Source: Alphaproteobacteria bacterium
Lineage (GTDB): Bacteria > Pseudomonadota > Alphaproteobacteria > UBA6615
Assembly: GCA_021774445.1 (NCBI GenBank)
Contig: JAJFJA010000028.1
Coordinates: 43,001-107,000 of the forward strand
DNA length: 64,000 bases
Reading direction: 5' to 3'
The position numbers were made by a program, and so were the translations under genes. The notes under the pieces were generated by a model. It was given only the letters and a program-made list of their open reading frames with translations. It was not told the DNA's origin and ran no database searches. This document shows positions 47,337 through 57,880 of this stretch, piece after piece; the stretch's first letter is position 1, and every line of letters begins with the position of its first letter.

Positions 47337-47741
47337 ATGAATGCCGAACTGTTCTGGCTGACTCTCGCGACCGTGTTGACCGGCTTGCTGTGGGTGCCCT
47401 ACGTGCTCGACCGGATGCGTGTGCGCGGCATTATGGGAACAATGGCGAATCCGACTGCCGAAGATCAGCCCCTGTCGGCGTGGGCCGAACGGGCGCGGAC
47501 GGCGCATCAAAATGCCGCGGAAAACCTGGTCGTCTTTGCCGCTTTGGTGCTCGCCGCGCAGGCGGCGGGTGCGAACAGCGGCGCCACCGCTTTCGCCGCC
47601 CAACTGTATTTTTGGGCCAGACTCGTCCACTTCGTGGTCTACGCGGCGGGCATACCGGGCGTGCGGACCTTGGCGTTCCTGGTCGGGTTTGCGGCCCAGG
47701 CGATTATCGCCGTCGTTCTGCTCGGTCAGGTCGCCGCTTGA
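47337..47741 (+). CDS. MAPEG-family membrane protein
   Basis: A 134-residue protein with four membrane segments. RTAHQNAAENLVVFAALVLAAQ carries the conserved family Asn-Glu region, and FWARLVHFVVYAAGIPGVRT is the second conserved block. Bacterial MAPEG proteins are glutathione-dependent or of unknown function. It is divergent from the M20 gene. A REP-like palindromic element with a following T-run lies after its stop. Confidence 0.87.
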   Translation: MNAELFWLTLATVLTGLLWVPYVLDRMRVRGIMGTMANPTAEDQPLSAWAERARTAHQNAAENLVVFAALVLAAQAAGANSGATAFAAQLYFWARLVHFVVYAAGIPGVRTLAFLVGFAAQAIIAVVLLGQVAA

Positions 47742-47775
47742 TGGTGTGAGCGAAGGATCGTTTCCGTCCAGGTGA

Positions 47776-47867
47776 CGTCATCGCAAGCGAAGCGTGGCGA
47801 TCCAGTGTGACGGGCCGGTTGGGAGCGGGAGCGGGATATGGATTGCTTTGCTGCGCCGGCAATGACG
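47776..47867. repeat. REP/MITE-like palindromic element
   Basis: CGTCATCGCAAGCG...GATCCA (47776-47804) and its imperfect reverse complement TGGATTGCTTTGC...AATGACG (47839-47867) form two 29-base arms with about 21 matches and a 34-base centre. The arms match the type of dispersed repeat known from many bacteria (core CGTCATTGCGAGCGAAGCGAA). A T6 run follows at about 47869-47875, so it may also end transcription of the MAPEG gene. Confidence 0.6.
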
Positions 47868-47898
47868 ATTTTTTGCGCTGGTTAGGTGTCGGCGCGGC

Positions 47899-50073
<2,175 letters not shown>

Positions 50074-51255
50074 ATGATGGATGCCGTTATCGCTGTGGGA
50101 AACAGCAACGAAATTGATGGATATGAGGCGGCCACAACCGCAGCAACGGCGGTGAAAGATGAACTGGGCCGCGATGGGGCCGACTTCATCTTTGTCTTCG
50201 CGACGATCGGCTACGAACTGGAAGACGTGCTGGATGGTGTGAGAGAAATCCTGGGCGACTTACCGATGGGTGGAGCGACGTTCGAGGGGATCATCGGTCG
50301 GAACATCGCCAACGAGTCAATGTATGCGGTGCAGATCATCGGGATCCGGTCGGAGAGCATCAAATTTTACGGTTTTGGCACCGAGAACGTTGTCGGGCAC
50401 CCGCTGGAGGCGGGCGTGACAATCGGCCAGGCGGTTGATGCGGTGAAGGACGCTGGAAACCGGGTCTTATTCCTGTTTCCCGATTTTCGATCCAATATCA
50501 GCCAATTGTTCGAGGGCATAGAGCGGCACTGCAAAATGCCGTTTATTGGGGGCATTTCGGGAGACAATCTCAGGTTCCAGCAGTGCTACCAGTTTCACAA
50601 TGGGGCCCTTATGGAGGGGGCGTGCAGCGCTGTCCTGATGGTTGGGGACTTCGCGTGTACGACGATGGTCACTCACGGCAGCGAACCGGTTGGCCAAAAG
50701 CGTGTCGTCACCAAATCCCAAGGCAACATAATTTTCGAGATCGACGATCGTCCCGCACTCGATGTCGCGAGTGAGGAGATGGGGGCGCCGATTATCGCCG
50801 ATAATATCGTCTCTGCGACTACCTTGATGGGAATTGGGTTCAAAGCCGGCAAGCTTGCGGACGCGCTTTCTCCCTACGTTCTGCGCGCTATTCATGGTTT
50901 CGATTTCGAGGCCAAGTCATGCGCGGTGCCAACGGATGTGGCCGAAGGCACCGAGATCCAGTTCATGCGCCGCGACCATGATGGGGTGTTGGCGTCCGCT
51001 GCTCTTGCGGCAGAACGCATTAAACGCTCGTTGGATGACATTCCAGCTGACGCCAAGCTGGTGTGCCAGTTCGATTGTGCCGGCCGTGGCAAGCATATGA
51101 TCGGCGATGATGTTTTGAGAGGGGTGCGGATGGTCCAGGGCGTATTCAGCGGGTCATTGCCGTGGATGGGTACTTTCTCTTTCGGTGAAATTTCTCCCGT
51201 CGATGGCAAGAATTACTTTCATAACTTCACAGCCACGTTGGCCGTGTTCCACTAA
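50074..51255 (+). CDS. Stand-alone FIST-domain sensory protein
   Basis: A 393-residue soluble protein built only of FIST_N (about 25-215) and FIST_C (about 220-375). Features are MPFIGGISGDNLRF, THGSEPVGQKRVVTKSQGN, EIDDRPALDV and the late CQFDCAGRGK block, which is the C-rG motif of the family. FIST proteins are small-molecule sensors; some, called NosP, bind heme and report nitric oxide to a co-encoded kinase or cyclase. This one lies 27 bases before a nucleotide cyclase gene, so it likely controls that enzyme. Starts at ATG 50074 or 50077 behind CTGGAGG. Confidence 0.85.
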   Translation: MMDAVIAVGNSNEIDGYEAATTAATAVKDELGRDGADFIFVFATIGYELEDVLDGVREILGDLPMGGATFEGIIGRNIANESMYAVQIIGIRSESIKFYGFGTENVVGHPLEAGVTIGQAVDAVKDAGNRVLFLFPDFRSNISQLFEGIERHCKMPFIGGISGDNLRFQQCYQFHNGALMEGACSAVLMVGDFACTTMVTHGSEPVGQKRVVTKSQGNIIFEIDDRPALDVASEEMGAPIIADNIVSATTLMGIGFKAGKLADALSPYVLRAIHGFDFEAKSCAVPTDVAEGTEIQFMRRDHDGVLASAALAAERIKRSLDDIPADAKLVCQFDCAGRGKHMIGDDVLRGVRMVQGVFSGSLPWMGTFSFGEISPVDGKNYFHNFTATLAVFH

Positions 51256-51282
51256 TTGTGCGGCCCAGGTTGAAGGCCGGTC

Positions 51283-52551
51283 ATGGACTTAGGTGAGCTG
51301 AAGCAACTGGATGCCGAAGCGCTGCGCACGCGCTTGGGCGACGCAGAGCGGAAATATTACGCCAATCTTCATGAACTGCAGGAGCAGTTGACCAGGCAGA
51401 ACGCCGTTCAGGCGCTGAGCAAGGTACTCCTCGGTTATGGGGATCCGGAGGGTGCCCTCGATAAATTGGTGGCGTTGTCCGTGAGGGATTTCGGGGTCGA
51501 AAAGGCCGTCGTCCTGCAGCCTCGGGACAACGGCTACGCCGTCGCGGCAATAAAGGGCTATTCCCGCCGTCGCGTCAGGGAACTGGGCGATGCCGTTGTC
51601 AGGGTCGAGGATGAGCGGATCGCGCAGATTAGAGACGGCGACAAGTCACGGCTGTTCGAAATTCTTGATGGCGACCTGGCGGACACCCTCGATCTTAGCC
51701 AGGCGATCGTCTGTCCACTGCGTTCCGATTCAAGTGATTTTTATGGTCTTTTCATAGTCGGGTTTTCGCTCAGTAAGATCGCTCTTTATCGCACCTTCTC
51801 GGCGAAGGACCTCGACTTCTTCGATATGGTCGGGGCGCAGGTTAGCGCCTTACTACAGAACATAAGGCTTCGCGCGACCTTCAGGAAGTTCGTGCCGCGT
51901 CAGTTTCTGGACCGCCTTGCGAAGCAGGGCTTAGGCAACATTGCATTGGGCGAGGCGGAGTCCGGCGTGGTGACGATCCTGTTCGCCGATATCAGGTCTT
52001 TCACCGCCCTGTCCGAGACACTCTCACCGCAAGACCTGTTGAATTTCCTGAACAGTTATTTCGAACGGATGAATTCGCCGATCCATGCGAATGGCGGGTT
52101 CATCGACAAGTTTATCGGCGATGCCATCATGGGCTTGTTCATCGATGAGGACCCTGCCGTTGGGGCGAAGAACGCGGTGCAGACCTCCCTCGATATGCTT
52201 GATGCCTTGCGAAGCTACAACCAGCAAAGGAAGCGTGAGGGATCTGTTCCAATATCCATCGGCATTGGCGTCCACACCGGTGAAACCGTAATCGGGACCG
52301 TCGGTTCGGCCGATCGTATGGACTCGACGGTCCTGGGCGACGCGGTGAACCTAGCGTCGCGCATTGAGTCTTTGACCAAGCAGTATGAGGTACAGATCCT
52401 TATATCCTCATCTACATACGACCTCATCGCAGGTGACCCAACGATCCAGTGTCGTGAGATAGGCCTCGTGAATGTCCGCGGCCGAGAGGAGCCTCACACG
52501 ATTTATCAGGTCCTCTACGGCTCGCCACAGGATATCGTCGAATCCGGATAA
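51283..52551 (+). CDS. GAF-domain class III nucleotide cyclase
   Basis: A 422-residue soluble protein. An N-terminal coiled stretch (about 1-45) and a GAF-like domain (45-200) precede a class III cyclase catalytic domain (about 215-410). Metal-binding Asp is in ILFADIRSFTALSE; FIDKFIGDAIMGLF holds the substrate Lys and second Asp; TVLGDAVNLASRIESL holds the transition-state Asn/Arg. It should make cAMP, or possibly cGMP. Its GAF domain is expected to receive a signal from, or act with, the upstream FIST protein. Confidence 0.88.
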   Translation: MDLGELKQLDAEALRTRLGDAERKYYANLHELQEQLTRQNAVQALSKVLLGYGDPEGALDKLVALSVRDFGVEKAVVLQPRDNGYAVAAIKGYSRRRVRELGDAVVRVEDERIAQIRDGDKSRLFEILDGDLADTLDLSQAIVCPLRSDSSDFYGLFIVGFSLSKIALYRTFSAKDLDFFDMVGAQVSALLQNIRLRATFRKFVPRQFLDRLAKQGLGNIALGEAESGVVTILFADIRSFTALSETLSPQDLLNFLNSYFERMNSPIHANGGFIDKFIGDAIMGLFIDEDPAVGAKNAVQTSLDMLDALRSYNQQRKREGSVPISIGIGVHTGETVIGTVGSADRMDSTVLGDAVNLASRIESLTKQYEVQILISSSTYDLIAGDPTIQCREIGLVNVRGREEPHTIYQVLYGSPQDIVESG

Positions 52552-52668
52552 CATTCCTGCGATAGGTGATTGGAGAGCTCGCGTCGGACGCCTTGCGGTG
52601 ATGCTACGAAGAAGGGCCCGCGATATGGAGAACTTCATGCCGATTTCAGCGTTGTTGGTGCCATGAAG

Positions 52669-53433
52669 TCAGGCCAAACGGCCAATCGGGATGATTTCTC
52701 TGGCGGTTGGATGGTAGGCGGTGCCCTGCCAATCACCGAGCCAGCGGTCGACAGCGAGTCCGGCCGAGGCCAGCATGGCGGCGAGGTCGGCTTGCGGGGT
52801 GTAGCGGATCTGCGCCGTCGCGGCGTTAATGTCGCCGGTGCGCAACAGTCGGTAGGTGGTGGTGTAGGTCAGAATGTCCGTGTCCGGGTCGTAGACAGAG
52901 TCGTTCCAGGCTTCGACCGGTCCGCGTTGCGGGTGATCGAAGCGGTGTAGCGTTTCGTCGCGGGTGCGGGTCTTGGGCGCCGGATAAGCCGGATTTCGGC
53001 TATCGAAAACGAACACGCCGGTGGGTGCCAGATGGGCGGCGATGGTCGACATGACCGCCGCTTGATCTGCCGCGGTAAGGAAGACCTGGAACGCGTGTCC
53101 GGTCAGTACGACCAGGTCGAAGCGGTGATCGAGCCGAACCGTGCGGGCATCGGCCTGCACCCAAGTGACCCTGTCGCCGCCGGGCCGCCGGCGGGCGATG
53201 TCCAGCATGGCCGCCGCGGGATCGACGCCGGTCACCGCCCGGTCATGTGCCAACGCCGCCGCCAAATCGCCGGTGCCACAGCCGAGATCGAGCACGGACG
53301 CGGCGGCGTTCGCCAGAGCCGCGCAATAGTCGAAGTCAGGGCGTTCCTTGGCCGTCTTCCAGCCGTTCTGCAGGTCATAGAACTGGGCCATCGCCGGATC
53401 GCGGTAGAGCGGGTCGTCTGAGGGGTTGGTCAT
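52669..53433 (-). CDS. Class I SAM-dependent methyltransferase
   Basis: A 254-residue protein. SAM motif I is VLDLGCGTGDLAAAL; VTGVDPAAAMLDIARRR is motif II; and WVQADARTVRLDHRFDLVVLTGHAFQVF covers the next motifs. The target is unknown; small-molecule methylation is most typical for this length. ATG 53433 follows AGAGG; the upstream frame is not conserved-looking. It is convergent with the cyclase gene and divergent from the dehydrogenase gene. Confidence 0.84.
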   Translation of the reverse strand: MTNPSDDPLYRDPAMAQFYDLQNGWKTAKERPDFDYCAALANAAASVLDLGCGTGDLAAALAHDRAVTGVDPAAAMLDIARRRPGGDRVTWVQADARTVRLDHRFDLVVLTGHAFQVFLTAADQAAVMSTIAAHLAPTGVFVFDSRNPAYPAPKTRTRDETLHRFDHPQRGPVEAWNDSVYDPDTDILTYTTTYRLLRTGDINAATAQIRYTPQADLAAMLASAGLAVDRWLGDWQGTAYHPTAREIIPIGRLA

Positions 53434-53527
53434 TTGAACCTCTGCTTCGGACGCTGTTAGGGTGGACCGCCGGCTGGTCGTCGTGATGGCAAGGCACTGG
53501 CACGCAATGGGCATAAGGGAGCAAATC

Positions 53528-54667
53528 ATGGGCAGCAACAAGAATAGCAGCGTGAAGGCAGTGACCCTACAAGGCACGCGCGCGCTGGCGCTGCAGGAAT
53601 TCCCCTATCCCGATATTGAGGCCGGGGCGGTGCTACTGCGCATCGGATTCTCCGGCATATGCGGGACCGACAAACATGCGTTTAAGGGCCGCACGGAGCA
53701 GAAGGGCGGCCAGGCGATTCCCTTGCCGATCATCCCGGGACACGAGACGGTCGGCACCGTGGCCGAGCTTGGCGGCGAGGTGCTCGATCACAACGGGGTG
53801 CCGCTTAATGTCGGTGATCGGGTCGTGATTGCGCCCAACCTGCCGTGCGGGCGCTGTTACGCTTGCCGGAATAATCTGCCCTATTACTACTGCCGGGAAA
53901 AACGCGACTACGGGAACAATATCGGCGCCGGTGATCCGCCACATCTATTTGGCGGCTGGAGCGAATATCTTTACGCCTTGCCGGGAAGCCACCTGTTCCG
54001 CTACCCGGAGACGCTGCCGCTCGAGTACGGGACGTTCGTTGAGCCTTTGACCGTCACGGCATGCCTCGATAAGGCCCGACAGTGGTCCAGCGAATGGGAA
54101 CCGTTCCGAACCGGGGACACCGTCGTGATACTCGGCGTCGGTCCGATCGGCATCGTCCATGTCGCGAAGGCGAGGATATTGGGGGCGGGCCGCGTGGTCG
54201 CCGTTGACCTGTCCGCGTTTCGGCTGTCGGTGGCGGCGAAGTTCGGCGCCAGCGACACGATCTTAGGCGGCTCGGTTGGGGACGTGCAACAACAAGTCGA
54301 GCAGCTGACCGGTGGCCGCGGCGCCGATGTGGTGGTTGACTGCACCGGCGTGCCCGAGGGCCTGATCCAGTCATTGGAGCTGATCCGCGAAGGCGGCATG
54401 GTTTTGGAAGTCGGCATATTTTCGGATGACGGCACGGTGCCGCTTAACCCGCATCGGCATATTCTGGAAAAAAGCGCCCGGCTAATCGGTGTCGGCGGCG
54501 ACGAACTCTCGGCCTACGATTCAAGCATCCGCATCCTCGAGGCGACCAAAGACACGATTCCCTGGCATGAGGCCATCACCCACAAATTCGCCTTGGAGGA
54601 GGCGGACCAGGCGATGGAGACAGCCCTCGGGCCCGAGTCGATGAAGGTCGTGTTCGCGCCGGCCTGA
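53528..54667 (+). CDS. Zinc-dependent alcohol dehydrogenase family protein
   Basis: A 379-residue medium-chain dehydrogenase. Catalytic-zinc residues are in SGICGTDKHAF and PGHETVGTVAELG, structural-zinc Cys in NLPCGRCYACRNN...YYC, and the NAD(P) fold is GVGPIGIVHVAKARILGA. It is of the threonine/sorbitol dehydrogenase-like kind, and the substrate is unknown. ATG 53528 follows AGGGAG. It is separate from the downstream dinB, which has its own promoter. Confidence 0.88.
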   Translation: MGSNKNSSVKAVTLQGTRALALQEFPYPDIEAGAVLLRIGFSGICGTDKHAFKGRTEQKGGQAIPLPIIPGHETVGTVAELGGEVLDHNGVPLNVGDRVVIAPNLPCGRCYACRNNLPYYYCREKRDYGNNIGAGDPPHLFGGWSEYLYALPGSHLFRYPETLPLEYGTFVEPLTVTACLDKARQWSSEWEPFRTGDTVVILGVGPIGIVHVAKARILGAGRVVAVDLSAFRLSVAAKFGASDTILGGSVGDVQQQVEQLTGGRGADVVVDCTGVPEGLIQSLELIREGGMVLEVGIFSDDGTVPLNPHRHILEKSARLIGVGGDELSAYDSSIRILEATKDTIPWHEAITHKFALEEADQAMETALGPESMKVVFAPA

Positions 54668-54711
54668 GGCGGATTCACTGTTGCGTCGACCCGGATATTC
54701 CGCGGGGTGGC

Positions 54712-54740
54712 TTGACAAGTACCGATTTTGTTCGCTTTAT
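54712..54740 (+). promoter_or_regulatory. dinB promoter
   Basis: TTGACA (54712-54717), a 17-base spacer and CTTTAT (54735-54740). The LexA box overlaps the -10 region. About 75 bases lie between it and the dinB ATG. Confidence 0.6.
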
Positions 54741-54744
54741 GTTC
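54730..54744. promoter_or_regulatory. LexA (SOS) box GTTC-N7-GTTC
   Basis: GTTC (54730-54733), seven bases GCTTTAT, GTTC (54741-54744). This is an exact match to the alphaproteobacterial LexA direct repeat, sitting across the -10 box of the dinB promoter. Binding there would block RNA polymerase until DNA damage inactivates LexA. Confidence 0.75.
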
Positions 54745-54815
54745 CCATGACCGGGGGTACCGAAAGCACGCCGCGGCCGATCATTTCCGAACTCGCGTTC
54801 GATTGAACCGCCGCC

Positions 54816-56063
54816 ATGACCGGGACGGCCACGATCCTGCACGCGGACCTGGACGCCTTCTACGCGTCGGTCGAGCAGCTACTCGACCCGTCGTTGCGCG
54901 GCAAGCCCATCGCCGTCGGTGGCGGGGTCGTGCTTGCCGCTTCGTACGAAGCCAAGGCCTTCGGCGTGCATGGTGGGATGCTGGGACGGCGGGCCCGCGC
55001 GCTGTGTCCGGAACTGCGGTTTGTCAGTGGGCACTTCGCGGATTACCAACGGCTGGGTGATGCCGCCATCGGGGTGCTGGGTGATTTTACGCCCCTGGTC
55101 GAGCGGATCTCCATCGACGAGGCCTTTGCCAACGTGGCGGGCTCGGAACATCTCTTCGGTTCGCCGGAAGACATGGCGAAAACGATTCGAAAACGCGTGG
55201 CCGCGGAGGTCGGACTGCCGATCTCGTTGGGCGTGGCGCAAACCAAACATCTGGCGAAGATCGCCTCGCAAGTGGCCAAGCCGGACGGGTTGGTCGTCGT
55301 CCATCCCGGGACCGAAGGCGATTTCCTGCACGATCTGCCGGTCGAGCTGATGTGGGGCGTGGGCCCGGTCGCCAGGGCGCGGCTGGCCGGTATTGGCGTG
55401 TTCACCATCGGGCAGCTGGCGCAGACCCCGGGGTGGTCAACGGAGAGTCTCCTGGGTCGGGCGGTGGGCGGCAAGCTGGCGGCGCTGGCGCGGAACCGGG
55501 ATCCCCGGGAAGTCGTGACGCACCGTCGCGCGCGGTCGGTGGGGGCGCAGTCGGCGCTCGGCAAGAAGCCGGCCGTGGAGGGTGTTTTCGGGCCGACGCT
55601 GCGCCATCTCGCCGACCGGGTCGCGTCGCGGCTGCGGGCCAAATCCCGGGCCGGCCGTACCGTGACGGTGCGGGTACGGTTCGCCGACCTGCGCGCCGTC
55701 ACGCGCTCCGTCACGTTGCCGGCGGCGATATCGGCGACCGCGATCCTGGCCGAGACGGCCGAGGATTTGGTGCGCGCCGCCCTGGCGGATCACCCCAATG
55801 AGGCGGCCATCTCGCTGCTGGCGATAGCCGTGTCTCATCTCGAGTACAACCCGGTCTTGCAGTTGGAACTGCCCTACAGACTGGCCGATGAAAAACGCCG
55901 CCCCGGCACCAAAAAGGGCACGGCACGCTGGCTGGCCGACCGCGCCGTCGATGCGATCCGCGATCGCTTCGGGCGGGAGTCGATCGGCTACGGCTCGGTG
56001 GTGTTGGGACGGCGCGGGGCGGTGCCGGATGCGTTCCGCGAACTCGCCGAGCGGGAGCTGTGA
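54816..56063 (+). CDS. dinB: DNA polymerase IV (Y family)
   Basis: A 415-residue translesion polymerase. Catalytic acids are in ILHADLDAFYASVE (Asp11) and RISIDEAFANV (Asp101/Glu102). ASYEAKAFGVHGGM is the finger region, and GVAQTKHLAKIASQVAKPDG with LPVELMWGVGPVARARLAGIGV forms the thumb helices. The little-finger domain spans about 240-370. No clear QxxLF clamp-binding motif is visible at the C-terminus. Expression should be damage-inducible through the LexA box upstream. Confidence 0.93.
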   Translation: MTGTATILHADLDAFYASVEQLLDPSLRGKPIAVGGGVVLAASYEAKAFGVHGGMLGRRARALCPELRFVSGHFADYQRLGDAAIGVLGDFTPLVERISIDEAFANVAGSEHLFGSPEDMAKTIRKRVAAEVGLPISLGVAQTKHLAKIASQVAKPDGLVVVHPGTEGDFLHDLPVELMWGVGPVARARLAGIGVFTIGQLAQTPGWSTESLLGRAVGGKLAALARNRDPREVVTHRRARSVGAQSALGKKPAVEGVFGPTLRHLADRVASRLRAKSRAGRTVTVRVRFADLRAVTRSVTLPAAISATAILAETAEDLVRAALADHPNEAAISLLAIAVSHLEYNPVLQLELPYRLADEKRRPGTKKGTARWLADRAVDAIRDRFGRESIGYGSVVLGRRGAVPDAFRELAEREL

Positions 56064-56172
56064 TCAGCTTGGATGATTGCCGGTTCTTGCGTATTGCGCC
56101 AATTCATAACAGAACACGGCCGTCAGTCGTCCGCGGGCGGCGGCGGTTTAGTGATCACACCAGGAGCGACTC

Positions 56173-57573
56173 ATGACCGACGGCCCTGCGATAAGCCGGT
56201 TACGAGAATACACTGCTTTGCGCGGCGGCGGCCTGCGGGAAGAAGACTTTGCCCGCGCCGACTCGCATGTGCGGGAAGCTCTGATCGAAAACAAAAGAAG
56301 TGGTCTGCTGCTGGCCGTACGCGCCCGTTGGATTGCGCTGGCCGTTATCGCCGTGCTGATCCCGTTCCTGAATTTCAGGTGGGAGATCCTTTACTACGAA
56401 GCCACACTGATCGGTTTCGCCACGATCGGCTGGGCGCAATTGCGCGCCGGCAAAGTCGCACAATCCCGACGGGAACTGCTTCTAATGCTCGCGGACTTGG
56501 CGCTGATCACCTTCGTTATGGTCGTACCGAATCCGTTCCGCAGCGAGCTCTGGCCGACAGCCTTCCAGTATGAGTTTGCGGAGTTTGGCTACTTCTATGT
56601 GTTCCTGGCGGCGGCAACTTTGGCATATTCCTGGCGGACATTGGTTGCCTTCGGCATTTGGGCGACGGGGATGTGGCTGGTCGCGCTCGCCCTGGTTGCG
56701 ATCTTCGGAACCGAGGTGCCTGAGCTATCAGAAAGGGCGGCTGTGGCCTTCGAGGGATATGAGAGAATATTGGCAAGCTCCGATCCCAATGACTCGAGAC
56801 TCCCCGATCGCATTCAGGAACTCGTGGTTTTCTTGATCGTTTGCGGAATCCTCATCGTAAACGGGCGGCGTACCAATCGACTGATGTTTCGGCAGGCTGA
56901 CGTGGTGCGGGAGCGGGCGAACCTGGCCCGCCACTTCCCGCCGACGCTTGTTGAACAAATGGCCGGGCGAGATCAGCCGCTGGGGACGGTGCGTTCGCAG
57001 GAAGTCGCGGCAATGTTCGTCGATATCGTGGGCTTTACGCGCTTGGCCGAGCGACAGTCACCGGAAGAAGTCGTGGCCTTGCTACGGCAATTCCATGGGC
57101 GCTTGGAAGCCGCCGTGTTCGATCACCAGGGCACCCTGGACAAATTTCTGGGCGATGGGCTCATGGCGACATTCGGGACGCCGGAACCGGGGCCGGAAGA
57201 TGCCAGCAACGCGCTGCGCTGCGGCCGCGCGATGCTGGCGGACATCGGCACATGGAATCATGAGCGAAAAGCAGCAGGTGCGGAGCCGATTCAAATCTCG
57301 ATCGGGCTCCACTACGGTTCGGTCGTGCTTGGCGATATCGGATCGGAACGACGGCTGGAATATGCGGTGCTTGGCGACACCGTAAATGTCGCCGCCCGTC
57401 TGGAGGCTTTGACCAGAGATCTTGGCGTCAGCATGGCGGTGAGCGATGAGTTGGTAACTGCCGCCCGCCATGGTGCGGGTGAAGATGCTGAAGTCGTGCT
57501 CGCGGACTTGAATCGTTCAGGACCGCAGCAGTTGCGCGGACGGGATGAGCCGATCAGCGTATGGACCTTGTAG
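56173..57573 (+). CDS. Membrane-bound class III adenylate/guanylate cyclase
   Basis: A 466-residue protein. About six membrane segments (45-240) precede a HAMP-like linker (RQADVVRERANLARHFPPTLVEQMAGRDQPLG, read in pieces) and the cyclase domain (about 275-466). Key residues lie in AAMFVDIVGFTRLAE, LDKFLGDGLMATF and YAVLGDTVNVAARLEAL. AGGAG precedes the ATG. The membrane region probably senses a signal or simply anchors the enzyme. It is one of three class III cyclases in 14 kb. Confidence 0.9.
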   Translation: MTDGPAISRLREYTALRGGGLREEDFARADSHVREALIENKRSGLLLAVRARWIALAVIAVLIPFLNFRWEILYYEATLIGFATIGWAQLRAGKVAQSRRELLLMLADLALITFVMVVPNPFRSELWPTAFQYEFAEFGYFYVFLAAATLAYSWRTLVAFGIWATGMWLVALALVAIFGTEVPELSERAAVAFEGYERILASSDPNDSRLPDRIQELVVFLIVCGILIVNGRRTNRLMFRQADVVRERANLARHFPPTLVEQMAGRDQPLGTVRSQEVAAMFVDIVGFTRLAERQSPEEVVALLRQFHGRLEAAVFDHQGTLDKFLGDGLMATFGTPEPGPEDASNALRCGRAMLADIGTWNHERKAAGAEPIQISIGLHYGSVVLGDIGSERRLEYAVLGDTVNVAARLEALTRDLGVSMAVSDELVTAARHGAGEDAEVVLADLNRSGPQQLRGRDEPISVWTL

Positions 57574-57591
57574 TCCTGCGCGATGGCGAGA

Positions 57592-57729
57592 CTAATAGTC
57601 CATGTTGTCGTTGTCGTTGGCCGAGTTCTCGAACGTCGGTGGTTCCACCGATAGTTCCTCGGCGCAGCCGGCCAGCGCAAACACTAGGACCAACACCACA
57701 AGCCGCGAATGACGGAGAATGCTGAACAT
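57592..57729 (-). CDS. 45-residue lipoprotein
   Basis: A short frame encoding MFSILRHSRLVVLVLVFALAG-C (pieces read from the sequence) with lipobox LAGC at Cys22, then an acidic, Asn/Asp-rich tail ending DNDNMDY. A strong ribosome site GGAGG lies seven bases before the ATG. Codon choice and the basic-hydrophobic-lipobox order make it convincing despite its size. The mature part of about 24 residues is too small to be an enzyme; it may act like an entericidin-type or regulatory lipoprotein. It is convergent with the membrane cyclase gene, 18 bases away. Confidence 0.7.
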   Translation of the reverse strand: MFSILRHSRLVVLVLVFALAGCAEELSVEPPTFENSANDNDNMDY

Positions 57730-57880
57730 TCGTCTGCCTCCCAAAGATTTGGCACATCCAACCCGAGTCTGTCTGCGCGTCTAATGTGGAACCAGCGTGG
57801 CAGTATCCGGGCGAAAGAGCGGCGATCGTGGGCGACCCCTGCGGCACTGCTATGATGCGACGAAATCGAGCGCATGGGCC

